Source: Achromobacter sp. Bel
GTDB taxonomy: Bacteria; Pseudomonadota; Gammaproteobacteria; Burkholderiales; Burkholderiaceae_B
DNA: 64,000 bases
Reading direction: 5' to 3'
Assembly (NCBI RefSeq): GCF_012928505.1
Contig: NZ_JABBJN010000001.1
Coordinates: 1-64,000, forward strand
The translations under genes and the position numbers were made by a program. The first letter of the stretch is position 1, and each line of letters begins with the position of its first letter. Of the stretch, positions 44,774 through 56,154 are shown piece after piece. The notes beneath the pieces were generated by a model, which saw only the letters and a list, made by a program, of their open reading frames with translations, did not search any database and was not told the DNA's origin.

Positions 44774-45046
44774 ATGCAGTACGAATATTTGTTCTGGTCC
44801 ATGGCCGCGATGGTGGCGGCCGCGCTGATCGGCGGCTCGCTGTGTGGCCGCCTGCGCTCGGTCAAACACGTGCTGATCGGGGTGGTCGCGTTGGCCGTCG
44901 CGGTCTTCGTGGCGGTTTTCCTGCTGTCGCGCCATGGCGGCTTCAGCGACCTGTCGGCAATGCTGTCGATCGCCGCCTTCATGTTCAGCCTGGTGATCGG
45001 CACCGCCGCATCGCTGCTCACGCGGCGCATCTTGCAGCGCCGCTGA
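44774..45046 (+). CDS. Small integral membrane protein of unknown function
   Basis: 90 residues from the ATG at 44774, preceded by GGGGGAGA about 8 bases upstream. Three hydrophobic spans are visible (about 6-25, 34-54 and 66-82), with a basic end (TRRILQRR) that should face the cytoplasm. No family recognised. It follows the RidA gene by 51 bases in the same direction and converges on the DUF2513-like gene. Confidence 0.68.
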   Translation: MQYEYLFWSMAAMVAAALIGGSLCGRLRSVKHVLIGVVALAVAVFVAVFLLSRHGGFSDLSAMLSIAAFMFSLVIGTAASLLTRRILQRR

Positions 45047-45064
45047 GCGCCAGGCGCTATCGCC

Positions 45065-45367
45065 TTATTCTTCGGCGTCGAAGTCTTCGGCGTCTTCTTC
45101 GTCGTCCTCGTCCTGCTCCAGGGCATCGTAGCCCTTCCACGTGATGCGCCAGCGCGTCGCGGCGGCGCTGGCGGCCGTCTCGCTGACCTGCTTGACCAGG
45201 CCGGCGTCCGACAACAGGTCCAGATGATGCGCAATGGTCTGCAGGCCTTGCTCTTCGGGGTGCGGGGCCAGGGCGGCGTTCTTGATGTCGTGCGTGCTCA
45301 GGTTGGGGCCAGGCGCGTCGCGCAGGGCGCCCAGAATCGTGACGACCAGATCGAAATCGCGTTGCAT
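45065..45367 (-). CDS. DUF2513-like winged-helix protein with acidic tail
   Basis: 100 residues from the ATG at 45367; the frame is open to 45889 but the family starts with M(K/Q)RD(F/M)DL, as here. The pattern MQRDFDLVVTILGALRD, IAHHLDLLSDAGLVKQV and WRITWKGYDAL reads as a small winged helix of the DUF2513 kind, often found near phage or regulatory genes. The last 17 residues are almost all Asp/Glu (EQDEDDEEDAEDFDAEE), a DNA-mimic-like tail or solubility tag. Function unknown. Confidence 0.65.
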   Translation of the reverse strand: MQRDFDLVVTILGALRDAPGPNLSTHDIKNAALAPHPEEQGLQTIAHHLDLLSDAGLVKQVSETAASAAATRWRITWKGYDALEQDEDDEEDAEDFDAEE

Positions 45368-45487
45368 GATGTTCACCGTGTAGAAAATGGGTAAGCCGAC
45401 AATAGCAGAGTTCCGTGGCGCCGATGCGACAGGGCGCAAGGCCGGGTTACAGTCCAGGGTTCTCGACAACGAAACACACAGAACGCT

Positions 45488-45886
45488 ATGAAGAAACCCG
45501 CTGAACGCGATTGCCTCGCGCTGATCCCCGGCTACTCGGGCCAGGCTGCCAAGCTCTTTCTTTCGCGCGGCGAAGACGACCGCATCGCCGGCGTGACGGT
45601 CTACGACTTGCTGGGCCACGTCAAGCAACAGGGCGACGCCGAAGCGGCCGCCGCCTGGATCGGCGAATGGCTTGCCGAAGAGGCCGGCAACCGCAAGGCC
45701 CGCCGCACCCAGCTGCTGGCCCAGATGTTCATCTGCAAGCTGGCTGGCGACGAGAAGGCCGCCTTCCTGGACGCCCAGAAGCCGCTGATCCGCGTCCTGG
45801 CCGATGCCGGGGTGCGTTGCCGTAGCGTCGCCGCCACGTCCGGCGCCGCCAGGAAGTCCCTGGGACCGAATGTCAAGAAGCATTAG
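45488..45886 (+). CDS. Protein of unknown function
   Basis: 132 residues from the ATG at 45488. Helical in look, with alternating Ala/Leu-rich and basic helices (AAAAWIGEWLAEEAGNRKARRTQLLAQM in outline, about 58-85). It starts with KKPAERDCLALIPGYSGQAAKLF and ends basic (ARKSLGPNVKKH). It could bind nucleic acid, but no family is recognised. Divergent from the DUF2513-like gene, 120 bases away, so a shared promoter region is possible. Confidence 0.58.
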   Translation: MKKPAERDCLALIPGYSGQAAKLFLSRGEDDRIAGVTVYDLLGHVKQQGDAEAAAAWIGEWLAEEAGNRKARRTQLLAQMFICKLAGDEKAAFLDAQKPLIRVLADAGVRCRSVAATSGAARKSLGPNVKKH

Positions 45887-45981
45887 CATAAGGCTGTTAT
45901 AGTCGCGCCTGGGCGTGAGATTGCACCTGCACGGTGCGTGCGTCCAAGCGGGCCCCGCCCGCTGATCAAGGAAGATTGAAC

Positions 45982-46302
45982 ATGGAAATAGTAAGTCGGC
46001 ACCTTGCCGACGTGACGGGCGGCGTCGAGCTGCTCACGACGATTGATGGCGAGTCCATCAGCGTCTATGTCGTGGTGGGCGTAACCGATCTCAATGCGAT
46101 CGCGGACATCGTCCCCATCGAAAAAGTCGAGGCTGGGGCGGATATACACGCTTCAAATGTCGACAATGTTGATAATGCGCAAGAACAAATCGACCAAGTC
46201 CTGGAAAATATGAATCCCGGCGACGTGGCGGTTTTCCTTTGCTCGGGTTCCGATGCTTTTGGCGCGGCACTCGATTTGTTGGGTTTACCTATCGACGAGT
46301 AA
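45982..46302 (+). CDS. Acidic protein of unknown function
   Basis: 106 residues from the ATG at 45982, with AAGGAAGA eight bases upstream. Strongly acidic (many Asp/Glu, few Lys/Arg) and rich in Val/Ile. No membrane span; the C-terminal part (MNPGDVAVFLCSGSDAFGAALDLLGL) has a Gly-rich turn that could be a small ligand loop. Codon use and base composition are more AT-rich than in neighbouring genes, as is the DNA after it. No family recognised; it may be foreign. Confidence 0.58.
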   Translation: MEIVSRHLADVTGGVELLTTIDGESISVYVVVGVTDLNAIADIVPIEKVEAGADIHASNVDNVDNAQEQIDQVLENMNPGDVAVFLCSGSDAFGAALDLLGLPIDE

Positions 46303-46672
46303 GCCTGGCGGCAAACCAAAGTGCCTATCTGAACGGCGTATGAAGGGTGTACGGGTTTAGACGGCATTTATATAAGCCTTGATTGTTTTTTTATGATGTA
46401 TGGGTGTTTACACCTATGCAGGGACAAGTTTTGCCTATGAAAACGTGCAAATTTTCAACGCAGTTTCTCTTTGTTGCATTATTGGCACGTATTTTTTAGG
46501 ATTATGTTGACTTGTGAGGGGAACATAACGATAGTGTCGGCACACGATCACAAGCGTTGCGATTTTCGTTCAGTGCCGTGCCTTTTCCGGCTCAGCGTTA
46601 TTGTTCTACTGTCCCCTCCTTGATTGATTCGTGACCTCCGGGCATTTGCCCATTATCTCTAGGAAATACAGT
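46303..46672. other. AT-rich region: csp promoter and leader
   Basis: Noticeably AT-rich for this genome. It holds a small palindrome GGTGT-TT-ACACC near 46402, then the csp promoter at 46507-46535 and the long csp leader. No ORF with coding features and no RNA gene recognised. Confidence 0.6.
46507..46535 (+). promoter_or_regulatory. Predicted promoter of the first csp gene
   Basis: TTGACT (46507-46512), 17-base spacer, GATAGT (46530-46535). The start would be near 46542, giving a leader of about 131 nt before the ATG at 46673, typical of cold-shock mRNAs. Confidence 0.5.
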
Positions 46673-46876
46673 ATGGAAACCGGCGTCGTTAAGTGGTTCA
46701 ATTCGGAAAAAGGCTATGGCTTCATCACCCCGGAAGCGGGTGGTAAGGATCTGTTCGCTCACTTCTCCGAAATCCAGGGTTCTGGCTTCAAGTCTCTGGA
46801 AGAGAACCAGCGCGTCAGCTTTGTGACGGCCAATGGCCCCAAGGGCCCGCAAGCCACGAAGATTCAGGTCCTGTAA
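46673..46876 (+). CDS. CspA-family cold-shock protein (first copy)
   Basis: 67 residues, one OB-fold cold-shock domain. RNP1 is KGYGFIT (16-22) and RNP2 is LFAHFSEI (about 31-38); [13 protein letters not shown] opens the family signature. Binds single-stranded RNA and melts secondary structure. The ATG follows AGGAAAT. A leader of about 131 nt precedes it and a UUCG terminator follows at 46891. A second, close paralogue is at 47886. Confidence 0.95.
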   Translation: METGVVKWFNSEKGYGFITPEAGGKDLFAHFSEIQGSGFKSLEENQRVSFVTANGPKGPQATKIQVL

Positions 46877-46890
46877 AGGTCTGAGTTTTC

Positions 46891-46917
46891 AAAAAAGCCC
46901 CTTCGGGGGCTTTTTTT
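46891..46917 (+). terminator. Intrinsic terminator after first csp gene
   Basis: GCCCC and GGGGC around a TTCG tetraloop, with A6 before and T7 after, 14 bases past the stop. Confidence 0.92.
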
Positions 46918-46991
46918 GTTTTTGCGCGGTATCCTCTGGTGCTGGCCGCAGATGTGCGCTGCCGCTTCTCAATGCCCCCAGGATCCTCGCT

Positions 46992-47555
46992 ATGACTTCC
47001 CCCTCCCCGAAACCTCTCGCCGTGCAGGCGCAAGACGTGGTCGCGTTCTGGATGGATGCGGGGCCGCAGCAGTGGTTCAGCAAGAACGAAGCATTCGACG
47101 CCGAGTTCCGCCGGCGTTTCGAAGCCGCGCACTGGGCCGCCGCTGCGCGCGAACTCGATGACTGGCTGGAAGACGCAGACGGCGCCCTGGCGCTGATGAT
47201 CCTGCTGGACCAGTTCCCGCGAAACGCCTTCCGGGGAACGGCGCACATGTTCGCCACTGATCCCTTGGCCCAATACTTCGCCGAACGCGCGATTGCTTCC
47301 GGTCAAGACCTTGCCGTTGATCCGCAGCTGCGCCAATTTTTCTATCTCCCGTTCGAACATGCGGAAAGCCTGGTGACGCAGAATCGCGGCGTCGCGCTGA
47401 TGGAGCCCCTGGACGCGGATTCCCTGCGTTGGGCCGTTCTGCACCGCGACATCATCAAGCGCTTCGGAAGGTTCCCGCACCGCAACGCGGCGTTGGGCCG
47501 CCAGACCACTCAGGCCGAGCAGGAGTTCCTCGACGCTGGCGGCTTCTCGGGCTAA
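46992..47555 (+). CDS. DUF924-family protein
   Basis: 187 residues from the ATG at 46992. All-helical, TPR-like. DUF924 motifs are evident: VVAFWMDAGPQQWFSKNEAFDAEFRRRF in outline (16-43), LALMILLDQFPRNAFRGTAHMFATDPLA (64-91) and FFYLPFEHAESL. The family is widespread in proteobacteria and has no proven function. No operon partners: it lies between the two csp genes and their terminators. Confidence 0.85.
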   Translation: MTSPSPKPLAVQAQDVVAFWMDAGPQQWFSKNEAFDAEFRRRFEAAHWAAAARELDDWLEDADGALALMILLDQFPRNAFRGTAHMFATDPLAQYFAERAIASGQDLAVDPQLRQFFYLPFEHAESLVTQNRGVALMEPLDADSLRWAVLHRDIIKRFGRFPHRNAALGRQTTQAEQEFLDAGGFSG

Positions 47556-47885
47556 GGCGTCCGGCAGGGCGGATAAGGCCGGCCAGGCCAGGCGAAGCGC
47601 GCGGTATCGGCATGTATCAGTTCATGCCAAGGTGAAAATATTCTCTGGCGCGATGCGTTGACGGTAGGCCGTGTCCGGCAATTGCGCATGCCGGCTTGCG
47701 GCTTCCACCATTCGCATATTTGACGTTTTTCGGGGTTCACCAATACACTGAGTTCAGCGAGATTTTCAAGCGACGCGGTCTGCGTTAACTTGTCGCCGTC
47801 AGTGGTGCTGCGGTTGCTTCCTCTCCCATCCTTGATGATCTGGCGCCCCGCGAGCAATCGCACTTTCTAGGTTCAAGGACACTCC
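47556..47885. other. Intergenic region: second csp promoter and leader
   Basis: Carries TTGACG (47720-47725) with TACACT (47744-47749) after 18 bases, a likely csp promoter, followed by a leader of about 130 nt. The leader shares TCCTTGAT-GAT and TCTAGG blocks with the leader of the first csp gene. No other gene seen. Confidence 0.55.
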
Positions 47886-48092
47886 ATGGCAACCGGCATC
47901 GTTAAGTGGTTCAACGCCGAAAAGGGTTATGGCTTCATCATGCCCGACGACGGCAGCAAAGACCTTTTCGCCCATTACTCCGAAATCCGCAGCGAAGGGT
48001 ATAAGTCGCTGCAGGAAAACCAGCGCGTCACGTTCGAGGTCGGCACCGGTCCCAAGGGGCCAAGCGCCAAGAACATCAAGGTCGCGGCCTGA
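47886..48092 (+). CDS. CspA-family cold-shock protein (second copy)
   Basis: 68 residues. Same cold-shock domain as the copy at 46673 with RNP1 KGYGFIM (16-22) and RNP2 LFAHYSEI. Differences lie mainly in the loops and the basic C-terminus (SAKNIKVAA). The ATG follows CAAGGACAC. Long leader upstream and a strong terminator downstream. The two copies are likely an old tandem duplication with DUF924 between. Confidence 0.95.
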   Translation: MATGIVKWFNAEKGYGFIMPDDGSKDLFAHYSEIRSEGYKSLQENQRVTFEVGTGPKGPSAKNIKVAA

Positions 48093-48139
48093 TGTTTTCC
48101 GGGTAGCGCTCCGGGGCGGGATCCCGGTGTTCGGCCCAT

Positions 48140-48178
48140 AAAAAAGCCCCCATGCGCAACGCATGGGGGCTTTTTTTT
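48140..48178. terminator. Bidirectional terminator after second csp gene
   Basis: GCCCCCATGCG and CGCATGGGGGC make an 11-bp perfect stem around CAA, with A-run and T8 flanks. It serves csp (plus) and can stop the UPF0114 gene (minus) 86 bases beyond its end. Confidence 0.92.
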
Positions 48179-48263
48179 CGCCGGGCTGTCCCAAGGCAAA
48201 AGTGCTTCCTTGGAGGCAGCAAGCACGCAGCGCGTGCGAGGCTTGGGGGCGTTTTGCCTTGTT

Positions 48264-48809
48264 TTAGTGCTTTTGCGGGCTGGTCGTCGACAGCTTGTCC
48301 ACCAACGCGATCCCCAGCGCCGAGAGGATGAACAAGGCGTGGATGATCGTCTGCCACATGACGCCTGCTTCGGTGAAGCGCGCGTTGGGCGTGCCGATCG
48401 TGCCGGCTTCGATGAAGGTGCGCAGCAAATGGATCGACGAGATGCCGATGATGGCCATCGCCAGTTTGACCTTGAGCACGCTGGCGTTGACGTGGCTCAG
48501 CCATTCAGGCTGGTCCGGATGGTTCTGCAGACGCAGGCGGGACACGAAGGTCTCGTAGCCGCCCACGATCACCATGACCAGCAGGTTCGAAATCATCACC
48601 ACGTCGATCAGGCCCAGCACCAGCAGCATGATCTCCATTTCGCCAAAGCTGCTGGCGTGCGTCACCAGGTGCCACAGCTCTTTCAAGAAGAGCATGACGT
48701 AGACGCCTTGCGCGACGATCAGGCCCAAGTACAGGGGCAGTTGCAGCCAGCGCGAACTGAAGATCAGGCTGGGCAGCAGGCCTAGGCGGGGAGGGGGGGT
48801 GTTATGCAT
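48264..48809 (-). CDS. UPF0114 (YqhA-like) integral membrane protein
   Basis: 181 residues from the ATG at 48809. Three or four transmembrane helices (about 27-42, 63-87, 110-132 and 149-168). TIGR00645-type segments are seen: [46 protein letters not shown] and [23 protein letters not shown]. An upstream ATG at 48908 would add 33 polar residues but has no ribosome binding site; the frame is open to 49799 across unrelated DNA. The family has no proven function. Confidence 0.85.
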   Translation of the reverse strand: MHNTPPPRLGLLPSLIFSSRWLQLPLYLGLIVAQGVYVMLFLKELWHLVTHASSFGEMEIMLLVLGLIDVVMISNLLVMVIVGGYETFVSRLRLQNHPDQPEWLSHVNASVLKVKLAMAIIGISSIHLLRTFIEAGTIGTPNARFTEAGVMWQTIIHALFILSALGIALVDKLSTTSPQKH

Positions 48810-49073
48810 GTTGGGTGCGAGCCGTTTGTAATGGGGCGATGAAAAGTGCGGCGGCAATTCTATCAATGCCCGGACTGGACTGGCATGAGTTTTTTGTGGC
48901 GCGTTCATGTTGGGGAACGCTGCGCAATAGCACGCCTGCGCGCGGTCTGCTGGGCTTTTATGTAAGCGAAACTGCCATTTGCGAAACTCTGTGGCGAAAC
49001 GCTTTGAGCGCTTTTGGCATGGATAGAATTGCCGCCTCACTCGCATAGAGCCAGTCAAGAGGAGTTTGTTCCC

Positions 49074-49829
49074 ATGAAGATCCGCTACACCGTTGCCGCG
49101 TTGACCGTTGCGCTTGCCCCTTATTCTGCGTCGCATGCCCTCGATATCGGCGGCCTGGTGGGCGCCGGCAGCAAGGTCGTGCAAGCTGCCACCCTGAGCG
49201 ACGCTGAAATCAAGACCTTGTCCGACAAGGCTTGCGCGCAAAGCGATTCGCAGGAAAAAATCGCCGCGCCGGGCAGCAAGTACGACGCCCGCCTGCAGAA
49301 GATCGCCAAGTCGCTGGGCGGTACGGTCAATGGCCAAAAGGCCAATTACAAGGTCTACATCACCAAGGACGTCAATGCCTGGGCGATGGCCAACGGCTGC
49401 ATCCGCGTTTATAGCGGCCTGATGGACATGATGACCGACGACGAAGTGCTGGGCGTGGTCGGCCACGAAATCGGCCACGTGGCGCTCGGCCACAGCAAGA
49501 AGGCCATGCAGACGGCCTACACCGTATCGGCCGCGCGCGACGCCGCCGGCGCGGCCGGCGGTGCGACGGTCGCAGCCCTGAATTCCTCGCAGCTGGGCGA
49601 CCTGACCGAGAAGTTCATCAACGCGCAATTCTCGCAATCGCAGGAAAGCGCCGCGGATGACTATTCGTTCGACCAGCTGCAGGCCAAGAAGCTCAATACC
49701 CGTGGTCTGGTGACGGCATTTCAGAAGCTGGCAGAGCTGGATGGCGGCAAGAGCGATATGATGAGCTCGCACCCGTCCTCGGCCAAGCGCGCTCAGCACA
49801 TCGAAGATCGCATCGCCAAGGCCAAATAA
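49074..49829 (+). CDS. M48-family periplasmic zinc metalloprotease
   Basis: 251 residues from the ATG at 49074 (AAGAGGAG eight bases upstream). Signal peptide 1-22 (ends SASHA). Zinc-binding HEIGH (131-135) with the third ligand Glu in [13 protein letters not shown], the M48 pattern. A C-terminal [17 protein letters not shown] matches the YcaL/LoiP branch, which clears misfolded outer-membrane proteins. Unlike LoiP it has no lipobox cysteine, so it should be soluble in the periplasm. Confidence 0.88.
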   Translation: MKIRYTVAALTVALAPYSASHALDIGGLVGAGSKVVQAATLSDAEIKTLSDKACAQSDSQEKIAAPGSKYDARLQKIAKSLGGTVNGQKANYKVYITKDVNAWAMANGCIRVYSGLMDMMTDDEVLGVVGHEIGHVALGHSKKAMQTAYTVSAARDAAGAAGGATVAALNSSQLGDLTEKFINAQFSQSQESAADDYSFDQLQAKKLNTRGLVTAFQKLAELDGGKSDMMSSHPSSAKRAQHIEDRIAKAK

Positions 49830-49994
49830 AGACGCCGAAAAGGCGTTTCCCCTCCCTTTTCGGGCGGAAAACGGGGCGCGAGCATCCGGGCAAATCCGGG
49901 GCTCGCGCCCCTTTGCGTCAGGGATCCGGAAGTTTCCGGTAAAATGCCGCGTTTATCCGCCCGTAATCTCATCTCTCGGAAAATAGGTCTTTTA

Positions 49995-51305
49995 ATGCAG
50001 CCTGTGGTTGAAACCCTCTCCGGCCTGGAGCGCCGTGTTGATCTGGCCGTCTCGGTGGCCGACGTCGAAAAGGAAGTCCAGGCGCAATTGAAGCGCGTGG
50101 CTCGCACCGCCAAGGTCCCCGGCTTCCGCCCGGGTAAAGCTCCGCTCGCCATGCTCGAGCGCAGCCATGGCCCCAGCATCCGCTACGACGTGATCAATAG
50201 CCAAGTTGGCCGTGCGTTCGAACAAGCCATCGACGGCGCCAAGCTGCGCGTCGCTGGCGCCCCGAACCTGGAACCCAAGACTGAAGGCGTCACCGACGAC
50301 ACGCTGGCGTTCACCGCTACGTTCGAGGTCTACCCCGAAGTCGCCGTGCCGGACCTGTCGTCCCTGGCCGTCACCCGCTTCGACACCGCCGTCACCGACG
50401 CCGAAGTCCAACAAACCCTGGACGTCCTGCGCAAGCAGCGCGCCACGTTCGAAGCCCGTGAAGGCCGCGCCTCGCAAGACGGCGACCGCGTCACGCTGGA
50501 CTTCGCCGGCACCATCGACGGCGTGCCGTTCGAAGGCGGCAAGGCCGAAGACTTCCCGTTCGTGCTCGGCCAAGGCCGCATGCTGCCGGAATTCGAAGAA
50601 GCCGCCCGCGGCCTGAAGGCTGGCGAAACCAAGGTTTTCGAACTGAAGTTCCCTGACGACTACCAAGGTGTGGAAGTCGCCGGCAAGACCGCCGAGTTCA
50701 CCATCACCGTCAAGGAAGTGGCTGAAGGCGTCCTGCCCGAACTGAACGGCGAATTCGCCAAGTCCCTCGGCCAAGCCGAAGGCGACATCGAAAAGCTGAA
50801 GGCAGACATCCGCAGCAACATCGAGCGCGAAGTCAAGGTCCGTTCGGCTGGCCGCACCAAGTCCAGCGTCATGGACGCCCTGGTCGAAGCCGGCAAGTTC
50901 GACGTGCCGAAGGCCCTGGTCGACAACGACGTGCAAGGCCGTGTCGCCGCTGCCCGCGAAGAGCTCAAGCAGCGCGGCATCCCGAACGCCGAGTCCGTGC
51001 CGATCCCGGCTGAAGCCTTCTCGACCGAATCCGAACGCCGTGTCCGCCTGGGCCTGCTGGTGTCGGAACTGGTCAAGCAAGCCCAGCTGCAAGCCAAGCC
51101 CGAGCAAGTTCGCGCGCGCATTGAAGAATTCGCCGAGAACTACGAACAACCCGCTCAGGTTGTCAGCTATTACCTGGCTGACCGCCAGCGTCGTGCTGAA
51201 ATCGAGGCTATCGTGCTGGAAGACAACGTCGTCGCGCACGTGTTGGAAAAGGCCAAGGTCACCGACGAAAAGGTGCCTTTCGATCAGTTGATGGGGATGG
51301 CGTAA
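49995..51305 (+). CDS. tig: Trigger factor, ribosome-associated chaperone/prolyl isomerase
   Basis: 436 residues from the ATG at 49995. N-terminal ribosome-binding domain with the signature [12 protein letters not shown] (41-52), FKBP-type PPIase domain at about 150-245 ([37 protein letters not shown]) and a long helical C-terminal arm that cradles nascent chains. First gene of the usual tig-clpP-clpX-lon string; clpP starts four bases after its stop. Confidence 0.97.
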   Translation: MQPVVETLSGLERRVDLAVSVADVEKEVQAQLKRVARTAKVPGFRPGKAPLAMLERSHGPSIRYDVINSQVGRAFEQAIDGAKLRVAGAPNLEPKTEGVTDDTLAFTATFEVYPEVAVPDLSSLAVTRFDTAVTDAEVQQTLDVLRKQRATFEAREGRASQDGDRVTLDFAGTIDGVPFEGGKAEDFPFVLGQGRMLPEFEEAARGLKAGETKVFELKFPDDYQGVEVAGKTAEFTITVKEVAEGVLPELNGEFAKSLGQAEGDIEKLKADIRSNIEREVKVRSAGRTKSSVMDALVEAGKFDVPKALVDNDVQGRVAAAREELKQRGIPNAESVPIPAEAFSTESERRVRLGLLVSELVKQAQLQAKPEQVRARIEEFAENYEQPAQVVSYYLADRQRRAEIEAIVLEDNVVAHVLEKAKVTDEKVPFDQLMGMA

Positions 51306-51309
51306 CACT

Positions 51310-51963
51310 ATGCAGAGATTCACCGATTTCTATGCGGCAATGAATGGCGGGTCTTCGGTGACCCCCACCGGCCTGGGCTACATTCCCATGGTTATCGAGC
51401 AGTCGGGGCGCGGCGAACGCGCCTACGACATCTATTCGCGTCTGCTCCGCGAACGGCTCATTTTCCTGGTGGGTCCGGTCAATGACGCAACGGCCAATCT
51501 GGTTGTGGCGCAGTTGCTGTTCCTGGAATCGGAGAATCCTGACAAGGACATTTCCCTGTACATCAACTCGCCTGGCGGGTCGGTGTATGCGGGAATGGCC
51601 ATTTTTGACACCATGCAGTTCATCAAGCCGGACGTATCGACCCTGTGCACTGGCCTGGCGGCCAGCATGGGCGCGTTCCTCCTGGCGGCTGGCAAGAAGG
51701 GCAAGCGTTTCACGCTGCCCAACTCGCGGATCATGATCCATCAGCCGTCGGGCGGCGCCCAGGGCCAAGCGTCCGACATCCAGATCCAGGCTCGCGAGAT
51801 CCTGGACCTGCGTGAACGCCTGAACCGGATCCTGGCCGACAATACCGGCCAGTCGATGGAGCGCATCGGCCTGGACACGGAACGTGACAACTTCATGTCC
51901 GCCGAAGATGCGGTATCGTATGGACTGGTGGACAAGGTGATGACCTCCCGCTCGGAAGGCTGA
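51310..51963 (+). CDS. clpP: ATP-dependent Clp protease proteolytic subunit
   Basis: 217 residues. Serine protease barrel; catalytic Ser119 (GLAASMGAF), His144 (IMIHQPSGG) and Asp193 ([10 protein letters not shown]). The first 15 residues ([14 protein letters not shown]) look like the cleaved propeptide. Assembles as a double heptamer under ClpX, encoded next. Confidence 0.97.
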   Translation: MQRFTDFYAAMNGGSSVTPTGLGYIPMVIEQSGRGERAYDIYSRLLRERLIFLVGPVNDATANLVVAQLLFLESENPDKDISLYINSPGGSVYAGMAIFDTMQFIKPDVSTLCTGLAASMGAFLLAAGKKGKRFTLPNSRIMIHQPSGGAQGQASDIQIQAREILDLRERLNRILADNTGQSMERIGLDTERDNFMSAEDAVSYGLVDKVMTSRSEG

Positions 51964-52065
51964 CTTCCCGGTTGATCCAAACCCGCTGCCATCAAGTTTG
52001 AGTAAGCGCATGCGCTGGACCCTTTACCCGGTCTGGCGCATCTTTACCTGAGATACGAAACAAAT

Positions 52066-53364
<1,299 letters not shown>

Positions 53365-53370
53365 TATTTC

Positions 53371-53401
53371 AAAAAAACCCGTTCCTGTAACGGGTTTTTT
53401 T
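53371..53401 (+). terminator. Intrinsic terminator after clpX
   Basis: ACCCGTT and AACGGGT around CCTG with A-run and T-run flanks, ten bases past the clpX stop. Confidence 0.9.
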
Positions 53402-53570
53402 CCTTCCTGGCGACCCTCAGGGGCATTTTTTTTTGCCTTTCGTTTATCGGGCCGCCGGGATCTTGAATTTTCGGCTATTGTTCCCATAACAGACGTAACT
53501 GACGTGGATAGCTCGGGGTATACCCCGGCCTCCTGTCCCCGATACGCCGAGTCATACCGAGGAACCTCCT

Positions 53571-56021
53571 ATGTCTGCCAGCCAGACCCTGCCTTCCGAC
53601 CCGATCGACCTGCCCCTGCTTCCACTTCGCGACGTCGTGGTGTTCCCGCACATGGTCATCCCGCTGTTCGTCGGCCGTCCGCGCTCCATTCGCGCGCTCG
53701 AGGTTGCGATGGAAGCGGGCAAAAGCATCATGCTCGTGGCCCAAAAGTCCGCCGGCAAAGATGACCCCACCCCTGAAGACGTCTACGAGATTGGTTGCGT
53801 AGCCGGCATCCTGCAGATGCTCAAGTTGCCCGACGGCACCGTCAAGGTGCTGGTCGAAGGCACCCAGCGTGCCCGCATCAACACCATCGAAGACGCCGAT
53901 TCGCATTTCACCTGCCAGGTGACCCCGATCGAGCCGGACGCCATGCAAGGCTCCGAAACCGAGGCCCTGCGCCGCGCGATCGTTGCCCAGTTCGAACAGT
54001 ACGTAAAGCTCAACAAGAAGATCCCCCCGGAGATCCTGACCTCGCTGGCAGGCATCGATGATGCCGGGCGCCTGGCCGACACGATCGCCGCGCATCTTCC
54101 GCTGAAGCTCGAGCAGAAGCAGAAGATGCTCGAGATCGTCGGCACCTCCGAGCGCCTTGAAGGTCTGCTCACTCAGCTTGAAACCGAAATCGACATCCTC
54201 CAGGTCGAAAAGCGGATTCGCGGCCGCGTGAAGAAGCAGATGGAAAAGAGCCAGCGCGACTACTACCTGAATGAGCAGGTCAAGGCCATTCAGAAGGAGT
54301 TGGGCGAAGGCGAAGAGGGCGCGGACATCGAAGAGCTTGAAAAGAAGATCATCGCTGCCCACATGCCTAAAGAGGCGCGCAAGAAGGCCGATGCCGAGCT
54401 CAAGAAGCTCAAGCTCATGTCGCCCATGTCGGCTGAAGCCACCGTGGTGCGCAACTACATCGATACGCTCATCAACCTCCCCTGGAGGAAGAAGAGCAAG
54501 ATCAACAACTCGATCGCCAACGCCGAGACGGTGCTGGACAACGACCATTACGGTCTGGAAAAGGTCAAGGAACGCATCCTGGAATATCTTGCCGTGCAAC
54601 AGCGCGTGGACAAGGTGAAGGCGCCGATCCTGTGCCTGGTTGGACCTCCGGGCGTGGGCAAGACCTCGCTGGGCCAATCCATCGCCAAGGCAACGAACCG
54701 CAAGTTCGTGCGCATGGCGTTGGGCGGCGTCCGCGACGAGGCCGAGATCCGTGGCCATCGCCGGACCTACATCGGTTCGATGCCGGGCAAGATCGTCCAG
54801 AACATGTCGAAGGTCGGCGTGCGCAATCCGCTGTTCCTGCTTGATGAAATTGACAAGCTGGGCATGGATTTCCGTGGCGACCCCTCTTCGGCGTTGCTCG
54901 AAGTGCTGGATCCGGAACAGAACCACACGTTCCAGGACCACTACATCGAAGTCGACTTCGACTTGTCGGACGTCATGTTCGTGGCCACCAGCAATACGCT
55001 GAACATTCCGCCGGCGCTGCTCGACCGTATGGAAGTGATCCGCCTGTCTGGTTACACGGAAGAGGAAAAGATCCATATCGGCCGCGACCATCTGCTGCCC
55101 AAGCTGATGAAGAACAACGGCGTGAAGGATACCGAGCTGACGGTGGACGACTCCGCGCTGCGCGACATCGTGCGCTACTACACCCGCGAAGCTGGTGTGC
55201 GTGCGCTCGAACGCGAAGTGGGCAAGATCTGCCGCAAGGTCATCAAGCAATTGCTGACCCAGACCGATCGCGCCAAAGCCGAAGGCAAGACCCTTGAGGT
55301 CAAGCCGGTCAATGTCACGGGTGAAAACCTGAGCGACTACCTGGGCGTGCGCCGCTACACCTTCGGCATGGCCGAAAAGGAAAACCAGATCGGTCAGGTG
55401 ACCGGCCTGGCGTGGACGGAAGTCGGTGGCGACCTGCTGACGATCGAAGTCGCGGACATGCCCGGCAAGGGCGTCATCCAGCGCACGGGTTCGCTCGGCG
55501 ATGTGATGAAGGAATCGGTTGAAGCGGCTCGTACGGTGGTGCGCTCGCGTGCCCGCCGTCTGGGGTTTGCCGACAGCGTGTTCGAGAAGCACGACATGCA
55601 CGTGCACGTGCCGGAAGGCGCGACCCCCAAGGACGGTCCGTCCGCGGGTATCGCGATCACGACCGCCATGGTCTCGGCCTTGTCGCGCATCCCGGTGCGC
55701 GCCGATGTCGCCATGACCGGCGAGATCACGCTGCGCGGCGAAGTGCTGCCGATCGGCGGCCTGAAGGAAAAGCTGCTGGCTGCGCACCGTGGCGGCATCA
55801 AGACGGTCTTGATCCCGGAAGAAAACGTCAAGGATTTGGCGGAGATCCCGGACAACGTCAAGAACCACCTTGAGATCGTGCCAGTCCGTTGGATCGACAA
55901 GGTGCTGGAATTGGCCCTGGAACGCCTGCCCGAGCCGCTGGCCGAGGAAGAAGCGGTAAAGGAGCCCCTGGTGGCCAAGCCGGCTGAGCCGGGTTCGACC
56001 GATCCGGTGCTCAAGCACTGA
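53571..56021 (+). CDS. lon: ATP-dependent protease Lon
   Basis: 816 residues. N-terminal substrate domain (about 10-205), AAA+ domain with Walker A GPPGVGKT (358-365) and [10 protein letters not shown], and C-terminal protease with the catalytic dyad Ser691 (KDGPSAG) and Lys734 ([13 protein letters not shown]). Degrades misfolded and regulatory proteins in the cytoplasm. Own promoter likely in the 170-base gap after the clpX terminator. AT-rich TTTTTTTT near 53427. Confidence 0.97.
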   Translation: MSASQTLPSDPIDLPLLPLRDVVVFPHMVIPLFVGRPRSIRALEVAMEAGKSIMLVAQKSAGKDDPTPEDVYEIGCVAGILQMLKLPDGTVKVLVEGTQRARINTIEDADSHFTCQVTPIEPDAMQGSETEALRRAIVAQFEQYVKLNKKIPPEILTSLAGIDDAGRLADTIAAHLPLKLEQKQKMLEIVGTSERLEGLLTQLETEIDILQVEKRIRGRVKKQMEKSQRDYYLNEQVKAIQKELGEGEEGADIEELEKKIIAAHMPKEARKKADAELKKLKLMSPMSAEATVVRNYIDTLINLPWRKKSKINNSIANAETVLDNDHYGLEKVKERILEYLAVQQRVDKVKAPILCLVGPPGVGKTSLGQSIAKATNRKFVRMALGGVRDEAEIRGHRRTYIGSMPGKIVQNMSKVGVRNPLFLLDEIDKLGMDFRGDPSSALLEVLDPEQNHTFQDHYIEVDFDLSDVMFVATSNTLNIPPALLDRMEVIRLSGYTEEEKIHIGRDHLLPKLMKNNGVKDTELTVDDSALRDIVRYYTREAGVRALEREVGKICRKVIKQLLTQTDRAKAEGKTLEVKPVNVTGENLSDYLGVRRYTFGMAEKENQIGQVTGLAWTEVGGDLLTIEVADMPGKGVIQRTGSLGDVMKESVEAARTVVRSRARRLGFADSVFEKHDMHVHVPEGATPKDGPSAGIAITTAMVSALSRIPVRADVAMTGEITLRGEVLPIGGLKEKLLAAHRGGIKTVLIPEENVKDLAEIPDNVKNHLEIVPVRWIDKVLELALERLPEPLAEEEAVKEPLVAKPAEPGSTDPVLKH

Positions 56022-56061
56022 TCGCGACCCCAAGGGCGCCTTCGAAAGAGGGCGCCCAATG

Positions 56062-56088
56062 AAAAACCCCGCTGCGGCGGGGTTTTTT
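56062..56088. terminator. Bidirectional terminator between lon and lexA
   Basis: CCCCGC and GCGGGG around TGCG, with A5 on one side and T6 on the other. Placed between the convergent lon and lexA genes. Confidence 0.88.
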
Positions 56089-56154
56089 ATTGCTCGGAGG
56101 CTTTGACGTTTGACGCGAGCCAGGCGTGACGCCGAGGAGGCGTCGCGGACTGGC

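Noticed and set aside
45065-45889. 274-residue form of the DUF2513-like protein
   Set aside because: The extra 174 residues overlap the antisense of the 45488 gene, and the family start MQRDFDL falls at 45367.
48264-49799. 511-residue fusion of the UPF0114 protein with an upstream region
   Set aside because: The frame upstream of 48809 runs antisense through the M48 protease gene and is compositional; the family protein begins at 48809 or, less likely, 48908.
53475-56033. 852-residue open frame antisense to lon, and similar long antisense frames opposite uvrB and other genes
   Set aside because: Caused by strong third-position GC bias; translated products are His/Arg/Gln-rich shadows, while the sense strand carries complete known proteins.
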